In this document: positions 50,635-60,400 of the stretch, one piece after another | Numbering within the stretch: position 1 is the stretch's first letter | How the letters are laid out: the number at the start of each line of letters is the position of its first letter | From: Doris montereyensis | Lineage: Eukaryota > Mollusca > Gastropoda > Nudibranchia > Dorididae | Assembly (NCBI GenBank): GCA_037039925.1 | Contig: JAXRKP010001173.1 | Span: forward strand, 15,001-79,000 | Direction of reading: 5' to 3' | Length of the DNA stretch: 64,000 nt | The notes under the pieces: generated by a model | What the model was told of the DNA's origin: nothing | The model's input: the letters and a program-made list of their open reading frames with translations, nothing else | Databases searched by the model: none | Program-made: the position numbers and the translations under genes

Positions 50635-50965
50635 GATTCTCTATTTCTCTTCTTCTCACCTTGTATTACTTACTTATTTTCATATTTTTATTTCATTCTA
50701 GATCTGAACCTTCCATTCTCGCTCATTCTTCACACCCCTCTATTACGTTTCTTATCATCACTGTCTTTTTCTTTCTTTATTTCTTCTTTCTGTTTTTCTT
50801 CTGACCTCACATTGTGTGATGCCTGAGGTAGTATTTAAATCTAGATTCTAGATATTTCTCGTTTGTTATATGACGAAGGGTTACACCCGAAACGTCACGT
50901 ATTTGTTCTGTCTTTATTAGTGGAGCTGTCACTTATTGTCATATTTCGCCTTACATGGAGCAATA
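50003..50965. repeat. Long imperfect inverted repeat with hammerhead-like core in each arm
   Basis: The left arm (about 50003-50345) is the reverse complement of the right arm (about 50375-50965). Shared are GCGAAACATGACAATAAGTG at the outer edge, AAGACAGAACAAA, TTTCGGGT, CCCTTCGTC, ACGAGAAATATCTAGAATCT, CTACCTCAGGCATCA, the GAATGAGCGAGAATGGAAGG region and TATCAATCAA near the centre. The right arm has an extra (TC)n block at about 50540-50635. Each arm carries, reading inward-to-outward, a GACGAAGGGTTA loop CCCGAAACGTC hairpin. No transposase or RT lies between the arms. Confidence 0.8.
50541..50635. repeat. (TC)n microsatellite
   Basis: Dinucleotide run inside the right arm of the inverted repeat. 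Confidence 0.95.
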
Positions 50966-51449
50966 ATCTTATTAAAGTTATGCGCGTCATTAAGCCGCCC
51001 CTTATATTTTCGAATATGCATGCAATCCAGAATGAAAAATGAATAATTTAGAGTTTTATGCCAGGCGGCAACGATAATTGTTGATATTCATAATTATCAT
51101 TGAAAATATTGCTTTCTTCTTACATTGTTAATGCTTCTTTTGATGGAAAGTTTACTCCGACATCCTTATCATAACTAGATCTATAAACATCGTCATTACA
51201 TCTTTCACGAAGTCCAATCTGACAACACTCACGAGGAGGCATTTTCAGTATCGAATATTGCCAACAATACTTGTATGTACAGCTTCCTTATTGAACTCTT
51301 CGGTATCGTCCATGACAAAAGAACGTAGAGGCTGGTGAGAAACGGATTTTGACCAGCGAAAGGCTACTTTGGGAGGGTCATTTTATGTTGTCGAACATCT
51401 TTCTGTGAATAATGTCAGATCAGTTGAACCGGGATATCTTGAAACAAGC

Positions 51450-51488
51450 ATGGATACCTGTAGAGGGCCAGAAGAATATGAAAAAAAG
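51450..51488 (+). CDS. Possible first coding exon of beta-TrCP
   Basis: ATG at 51450 opens [13 protein letters not shown] and runs straight into a strong donor, AAG|GTAAGT. It is upstream, in the right orientation and of plausible length. The N-terminus of this family is poorly conserved, so similarity cannot confirm it. Confidence 0.4.
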
Positions 51489-54400
51489 GTAAGTATTGCC
51501 TGATTAATATTTGTTTTCACACCACTTTCGCTTTGTTGAATATTTTCGGCCATGGGATTTTCAGGAGCAGATTCAAGATTTCTGTTGCTATTAGTCTAGA
51601 ACTTTGGATCGAGATCTAGAGTCGAGATCCAGTCATCCCAAATGCTTTTAATCCCATTTGAGTATGTTTTCTAAAATTAAGGTATATAACGTCAAGATAA
51701 GTTCGACGTGTCGCTTATCTTATTCTCAGTTTATAACGTCCATTATTTGGATGGTATGACAACGTGAATGAGCCATTTAGTTTTAGATTTAACTAGAATC
51801 TAGATTGTAGATCTAGCTCTAGAATCTAGACAAAGCTATTATAGATCCTAGATCTAGAATTATAATAAGGCTCTCCAAATTGAGAAGATCTAAATTAAAA
51901 TGTTCTACATCTAGATCTAGGTTAGATACAATGATATAATAATCCTCTTGAAAGAGGAAGTCCCCAGAACAAAGAGAGTAAAATTTAACCCTGTGTCTGT
52001 ATTTAAAACAGATCTGATCTAGATCTAGATCTAAACCTTCATCATCTTTAATATATGATTTTTGACATAGTTATTTGGTTACTCCTCAACAATTGATGTA
52101 CCAGTGACACAAAGAATGGTTGGCCAGATAGACTGTCGCCTAATTTTATTTTTAAATGGGAAGGAAGTAAAAACAGGGGGAGGAGGGGGGTTTCTCCACC
52201 ATGGGTATAATTGTGTGAACGTAATGAAAACAAATCAATAGAATACTTTTATATCTGATGTTAAATACTATTTGGCAGTATAATAAATTAAGAACCTGGC
52301 CGTTTTTTTAGTTGCATTAACTTCCAGGTCAAATGGGAGAACACCTATTCTTTTAACTCAAGAAGCCTTCAATGGTAAAAGCAGAAACTGTTTGAAATAT
52401 CTGTCAACAGCAATGGGATATAATCTGTGATTTATTTAACTTGAAGAATAACATAGTTGAAGGGTGATTAAACATACAACAGGTTTTGACAAATAACAGA
52501 TGGTGAAAAATGAAAATGGAACACTCACTTGATACCGTGTAGGGATTCTTAGTTCTCTTGCAATAGATTCTCTTAAAACAAAGTAAAAAAGGAGTTTCGT
52601 AATCGGGTTGACATAAAGGGACATAGCAAAGAGGGTTTTTTTAAGGGGTGAGATCATTGGGGGGGGGGGTATTTAATGAGGAAGTGAAGGAAGACAAAAA
52701 GGGAGCTTGTCAGTTCTTGTAGCACTAATGCATGGGATACATTGTTTCGATAAAGCCAGTGTGAGACTCACAAGTGACTGTTTATTTGAACACAAGCAGT
52801 TAAAATATGAATGACACATGGTTGAGTAACAAATCAGACTGACCAACTATTCTACTAGCATGCCTTTTGAGACATGTGAAGTTCGACATACTTTTGTTTA
52901 CTTTTTACATGAATTATCATATCTTTTTTTGTTTGCTGAAGCAAAAACACTTCAACACCCCCTCCCCCCCCACCCAAGTTCCTGCCACTAGATCTAGATT
53001 GATAATTGGGTCTAAAAAGGTTTTATTTTGATGGAATCGGATTTCAGGTCTTGAGAATGGTTTGACACATCTTAGGATATTTTCTTACTATTCAATTTTA
53101 TTAACTAGCGAAATCGGAAGACTTTGAAACTAGATTATACATGGTACGTTAAAAAGGATATATTTAGAACAAGAAAAATTGTAATCACCAGTTAATAAAC
53201 TAAACATTTCAAGTGATAGATTAGATTAGGAGATTTAAAAGGAGAGAGGATAGAATATTGTTCTTTTTTTAAAGCTCTTTCCTGTCATTCTTTAAATTTC
53301 TTCTTTTGACTGAGATACTGAGTCCGTATTTATATATATTCCGTTTTTCCATTTTTTTTAAATATTATTTTGATGTTTTGTTTCTGACAATTAAGTCGGA
53401 GCCCTATTCGAAAATATTTTGGATAATTTTAAGATAAATGACATTGATGTATCATGATATTGCAGTCTTTGAATTTTATATAGATGAATAAACTCATTCT
53501 TAACCCCCTCTATAATCAACAAAGAGCTCTTTGGATTCAGTTTAGTGCAGAGATCTTCAAAATACAGAAAACTATTGAGGGCCTGCCTTTGTTGTTTATT
53601 TCGTTTTGGATACCAGCATCTAATCTTATTAAACCTATGTTGCAAAGAGATTGTGCTCTTCCTGGTAAGACTGATTTTGAATTATAAATTAAAATATATA
53701 TATTTAATGATTTTTGATTTCACCCACATCCACAACCTACGTGATCTTAGTTTTGGGGATTAATAGACCTAGATCTAGATCTAGATCTACTTTGACTGGT
53801 TGATTTTTAAGATAATAAATTGTCAACCTGTCAGGTACAAACCGATGACCGTCTAGTAGAGCATTCCATTGTTCCTTGACACTCATGTTGTGAACTGGCT
53901 GGATAATTAGATGTTAGTATAAACAAATTTTTTCTTTTTTTTAATGGATGTTCATATCTTTTTGTGAAAATGTGTTTTCACCATTTGGTTGAGGTTATGT
54001 GGTGTCGGGTTAAGACTAGTTAAGTTGAAAACCTAATTTCTGACTGTGATCTCTATTATTAAAATATTTATTGATATTATATATAAAATATTATCTATTC
54101 TAGAGAAAGATCCTTATTTGAACGTTAAAAGAATTAGTATCTGATTTCCTATTTCCACCTTCAAAAAGAAAAGCGGAACAGCTAATTTCTTTCTTTATCA
54201 AAAATATTCTACATTTCGGTGTAGGAATGCCCTAGATGACATTTATTTTCCTGTGTTCCTTTCCAAAAAAAATGTTAAATTAAAGACATCTTCAATGTCT
54301 CTTTGCATTCTTAAGGTTCTTGTGCCCAATTTAACATTTTGTGTTTTAGCTTCCTGGTGGAAGGGGCATTGTTTTAGTTTTCTTTGCATTATGAAATATC

Positions 54401-57400
54401 TAGTTCATTTTTTCGTAGGGATATTCAACTTAGGTTTTTGGTTTTGAAACTTAGTCAAATGAACTAAACATTTCATGATAGATTAGATTAGAAATTTAAA
54501 AGGAGAGAGAGAGAATATTTTTTTCTTTTTCAAGCTCTTTCCTGCTGACAAATCAGATGGTTAAATCGTTAAAGACTTTGATCAATGAGATATATATATC
54601 AAATTTAGATATGTATATATATATGAGATCATATTTTTTATTTATTGTTTTTTTTAATATTATTTTTTGTTGTACATTCAAGTTCAAAATATATTGGATA
54701 ATTTCGAAGATAAATGTGACATTGATGTATCATGATACTTTTGTTTACTTTTTAAATAGCTAGAATTTTAATTGATCCTTTGGAGTCTGATGAATTTATT
54801 CGTGACAGAGATGCATGCACAAAATATTTTGAAAATGGACTGAGGGCCAGCATAATTTTTGTTGAACAAAAAACACACTACCAGCATGGTCAAATCAATT
54901 CCTTCTTTTCCCTAGTTCTCAAAAGATTTCTGTATTTGTGTTTCTCAAAGGTCCGGTGCCCCATTCCGTTGATTTTGAATTCCGTGTGGATGATATATAT
55001 AACCAATTTAATGATTTTTGATTTCACCTTTATACTATCCACATTACGTGTTACGGGTTTATTGTGAATGGATTCTGCTCAAACAGAAATAGATCTTCTT
55101 ATCGCTCCTCTGGTAGGACTGAGGGTGTAGATCCACCTACTTTGACTAGGCGGTGGATTTTACTTGAAAAAATAAATATTGTCAACCTGTCATGGCTTGA
55201 CCTCTAGTAGAGCATTCACCTTGTTCCTTGACACTCAGGAAAGTCCCCCTGTATAAATAGATATTAGTATAAACAAATTTTTTCTTTTTTTAATGGATGT
55301 TCATATCTTTCTGAAAATGTGCCCCACTAGACTCTTGAGTCTTTATCCAGTCCTGATCGGGTCGGGATGGAGCGGTGCACTGAAAGTTGGAACCTAATTT
55401 CTGTCACTTATTATGCGTTTTTAGTAATATTTTATAATGTAATTTAAATATATTTTTAATAAATATCATTGTTCATTTAGATGAAATCATCCTTATTTGA
55501 ACGTTTAGTTTAGTATCTGTTCCTGATTTGCCTAGATTTCCTTTTTTTCTTTACAGAAAAACTTTTTTTGCTTGCTAAGGTTTTGCTAATGCAACCGAAT
55601 CCCATTCTGCAGTCTCAGAATCTAACCTGATAGTTTGATGTCCAGATGATCTTTCTACATTGTTGATGCCATCTTCCTGGCAGGTAATCCAAAAATGTTA
55701 AATTTTATTCTTCAATGTCTCTTTTTTTATCTTCTTCCCACTTTTCTCCTAGATCTCAGATCTTAATTTAGAATTTTGTGTTTAGTCGACCATGGTTACT
55801 AGCACCATTTTAGTTCTCTTCACTGCTCATTTACCTATCTTTTATCTAGTTCTTTTATAGAATAGTTAAGATGATCTTAATTCAACTGAAAATCTGATGC
55901 CCTGTCCTCCGTTTCACTTTCTGATTTTTTGAACAAACAGAATTAAATCACTCTTGTGAAAAACTTTTTGAAAGCATTGACATTAAAATTTTGGTTTGAA
56001 ATTCCACATACCTACATTCATTTTTTCATTTTGAGGATGCCTTTGCGACTGAATCATAAATGTATAAACGAAAGAGGACTTATGATACAACCCTATCTTA
56101 TGCCTACATCTACATCAAATTCTGCAGATATGTTTCCAGCTGCTCTCACTGCACATGTTGGTTTATTGAAAAGCTTTTAATGGCTTCTATTAAATTTTGC
56201 TCTACATTGTGTTCTTTAAGGAATTTTTACAATGTCAAATGTCCTTTATAAGTCAATAAAACACAGGTGCAAGTCAATGTTTCTCTCAAGGAATTTTTCC
56301 ATTATTTGTCTAATTGTAAATATGTGATCTTGTACACTTCTTCCTGGTCTATATCCACTCTGATGCTCTTCAATCTGATCCTTTACTCTTTTCCTTAGTC
56401 TCATTTCCAGTATCCTGGCATATACTTTTCCTGGAACGCTAAGTAGTGCTATCGCTCTATAGTTTGAGCATTCCATAGTTGATTCTTTCTCATGTATTGA
56501 TACTACCATTCCTTTTTTCCAGTGCTGGCACCTGTTTGGACTTCCATGCTTGATGTATAGTAGTTTGTCTACCTCTCTCCCTTGGTTTTTAATCATTTCT
56601 GGATAAACTTGATCTGCTCCTGGAGCTTTTCCTACTTTCACTTTTCTTATAGCTGTTTGGATTTCTTCCATTGATATATCTACATCTTCAGCTGTTTCCT
56701 CTGGATTACTTGTTACTCTTACTAGTTGATCTTTACTCCTTGTTTCATACATTCTGGAGGGATTATGTATAAATGTAATTGTTGAAAATACTTTCTCCAC
56801 GCTTCCATGATTTGGCTGTCTTCTTTCATTATTTCTCTTTTGGCATTCTTAATTTGTCGTATTGGGCATGCTTTGGTCTTTCTCATGCTCTTCGTTGCCC
56901 CCCAGAACAGCTTTTGATTTTCTTGATAGCTTTCTTGAAGTCTTTGTCCAAACTCTTCCCATTGTTCCTGTTTTGCTTTCCTCACTTCCTATTTGGCGAT
57001 AGTTCTTTTACTCACGTAATCTAGCCTATCCTCTGGTCTCTTTGTTTGCAAATATTTCTTCCAGGCATCCTTCTTTTCTTTGATCTTAGTTTTGACATTC
57101 TCATTCCACCGTGCTGTTCTTTTCCCATCTCCTTTAATTTGTTTCCTACCACAGACCTCTTCAGTACAACTGAGGAGTGTTTTTTTATTAGCCACTTTTC
57201 TTCTATTGTGCTATCATTCACATCCATCTGCCTTTCACTGATAAATCTTGTTATGCTAGATTGATATGTTTTACTACTGGTTTATTTAGTTCCTCTATTT
57301 TGAGTTTAGTAGCTTTCTTCTCTTTCCTTTTCTGTTTGTTTTCCTCAGTCAGTAATCTCATTTTGGCAATCACTAAGTGATGATCATTAAATATTTCTGC

Positions 57401-60400
57401 TCCTCTGTTTATTCTTGCATCCAATGTACTGTAAAAAATGAAACTGCTAACTATTATGTAGTCTATCATGGACTTTTCACACATGTCTACCTTTAGTCTT
57501 GTATATTTGTTGATATCTTTATGAGGAAAAAAGGTGTTGGTTATTTTCATGTTATTCTTTAGACAAAAATCTATTAGTCTCTCTCCATTTGGAGAAGCTG
57601 TTGTCTCTCCTTCTTTACCTATTACTCCTCCTGATGTTTCTATATTGTTGCTGAGTCTAGTGTTCAAATCTCTCTAAAAGCATTAGTTCCTGTTTGTGTT
57701 TAATATTCTCTGCAGCTATTTTTAAATCGTTTTCGAAGGTATCTTTTTCTTCTTTAGTGGCGTCTTCGTTTGGTCAATAAGCTATTAATAATTTAATTTT
57801 TTGTCCTTTTGGTTTAATATTTACCTCTAATAGTCGTTGGTTAATAAATTTCCAGCTTTCTAGTAGCCTTTTATGCACTAGGAGACCTACTCCTGCTCTA
57901 GCTCTATCTTTGATGTCTACTCCTGAGAAGATTAAAATATGATTTGGTTCTACATTTTCTATTCCTTGTCCTTTTTTCCTTGTTTCTGTAATGGCCAAAA
58001 TATCTGCTTTGAATTTTTCCATTTTTTCAACCAATTCTAACTCTTTTCCATTTATTGCACTAACATTCCATGTTCCAAAAATCACAGTCCGTGTCAAGCC
58101 GGTTATGTTATATTTATATCTCTGCATCAGTTTTCAGGTTTTGTTAAGCAGGAGATTAGCCCACTGTACCCTAGGTAGATGATGGGGCTGCCACTTTGAG
58201 GCTCCCTACTAGGCCTTGTTATTTTCTGTCAGGATTAACTCCCTTAGTCTTTGGTCTTTCAAGACCAGCCTGCAAGGCAGCAGGTTGTTACTTTCTGTAA
58301 GGGTTGCTTGCATATTCTGTTTATTTTATATATGCATTTTTCCTACTTGTTACATGTTTATTTTTCTGAAATTCAAGTCTGCTGTTTTAAGCAATTGAGT
58401 TGTTATGCTCGGGAATAATATTAGGGCTGTTTATGTTCTGATAAAATTGTTTTTCTGTCTTTAATTTTCAGCTGCATTGTATGTAAATTTTGCTTTTGAC
58501 TTCCTTTACTTTCAGCCAAAGGTCTTGATCACATAGCAGAGAACATTTTGTCATATCTGGATGCCAAATCTCTTTGTGCTGCTGAACTAGTATGCAAGGA
58601 ATGGTACAGAGTCATTTCAGAGGGGAATTTGTGGAAGAAGTTGATTGAGAGAAAAGTTCGAACAGATACTTTGTGGAAAGGGCTATCAGAAAGACGTTCT
58701 TGGTATGTAGTTCTACCCAAATGTTTCACATGAGGAGTAATCATAATTATTACTCAAACATAATATATTGTGAAAGTGGATTAATATCTATGACATTTAT
58801 AATCAGTGCATCTTGGTTTTTTGTTTGTTTTTTTTTGGGGGGGGGTGACTTATGAAGCAAAAATGATTGCCATGCAGTAACAATCTCTTTCATTCTCTTT
58901 TTTGTTTCATTTAGAATATTTTTTTTAATGTTTGGCCATTATATAAACATATATGATCACATAAAGAGTTCTAAACCATCATCACATCAACACATTTCTT
59001 TTCAGGGATCAATATCTGTTTAAACAAAGACACCACAATGAGCCTCCCAAAGACCACAAATTCTACAGAAATTTGTATCCACAAATTATTGAAAACATTG
59101 ATGTATGTATTCAATTATTATTTAATATATTTATGGTTTTACTTTCTACATCTTCATATTATTCTCCACCCAGGAAAGAACACAGAGACTAGTCTGAAAA
59201 TTGTATATAAAAACTTTTTCATACTCCTACATTTTGTATTATTTTATTCATTCTTATTTCATGATTTTGTCGCCAAAAATAATTTCATTTGCATGAACTT
59301 TACAACTCCCTAATGAATGAAACATGAGAAAAATATTGATAGGATAGTTAGGAATTTAATAATATACATTTCCCCTTGGTTGTGTCAGGATTTGATTGCA
59401 TCAAAATTGCAATGCCTAGACTAGACAGAGTTTTGTCTTCCAATGAGATATAACACACTACCGAGGTTGATATATGTTCTATTTCATTTTTTCTATTATT
59501 TCTTTACTTTAACGGCAGGCTTTAAACTTCCTGAATGTTAAAAATCCTTTTTACTCACATGTTTCTCTTTATTGGAGTAGTTTACTTTGATTTTTAAGGA
59601 CAGAAGTACATTTAAATAGTCTTCTATCATTTTACTTTCACTGAACTAGCTTTTGGGATAGCTGAAGACCAGTCATGTATTCTAGTTTTTCAAAAGATCC
59701 GTAACTATTACGGAAAATTCATGCAGACTTTTGGGACTATGAGAAACAGCATATATTTAAAAATAATCTTAATATATCAGGCAAATCTATTATAAAGTTG
59801 TGCTGTAGAATCTTTATTCTTTGAAAAATTATGTAATTTATCATGCAAACCAATAAAAACTCCCATTTTTGGAGCATTTTAGATCTGAAAGTGTAGCCAG
59901 GATTTTTAAGCTTCTTTTTTTGCATGTCTATAGAACAAAATAATTTACATTATCATGAAAAGGAAATAAGATTCTTTGGAAAGATGTTTGACACACATTT
60001 TCCCTACTTTACCCGGGTGCAAATGGGTACCAGTCACAGCTTGAGTAGCGGCCTGTTCAGGAGGTGATTATTATTGTCACCTGTTCCGCTTCATGCTATA
60101 GAACCCAGCATATGTTCTGGCTCTATGGGCCATGAGGGCCTCGAAGGGACTTTTTTTATACTCACCTTGTTTTAATCTTAATGCTTCTTATCTGTCACTG
60201 TCAAATTATATGTGATTTATTTTCTTTCCGTCTTCAGAGGATAGAAAATAACTGGAGAACTGGTCGACATGAATTACAAAAGATTCAGTGTTTGAGTGAG
60301 ACCAGCAAAGGTGTCTACTGTCTTCAGTATGATGACAGTAAAATTATCAGTGGCCTCAGAGATAATACCATTAAAGTAATAAATCATGTCAACTTTGTTA

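Larger units (their letters stand above)
53090..55890. repeat. About 1.3-1.4-kb diverged tandem duplication around the D-domain exon
   Basis: Unit 1 (about 53090-54440) and unit 2 (about 54440-55890) share, in order: CTAAACATTTCA with GATAGATTAGATTAG; ACATTGATGTATCATGATA; a SINE B fragment (53715-53850 / 55018-55230); TTGTCAACCTGTCA with AGTAGAGCATTC; TTAGTATAAACAAATTTTTT; CCTTATTTGAACGTT; AAAAATGTTAAATT; and TCTTCAATGTCTCTTT. Between the blocks the copies differ by many small indels, more than expected for ordinary paralogous drift. Confidence 0.75.

Noticed and set aside
49975..50965. MITE or DNA transposon with terminal inverted repeats
   Set aside because: The homology covers the whole arms rather than short termini, and no target-site duplication was found. 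It was kept as an inverted repeat of uncertain origin.
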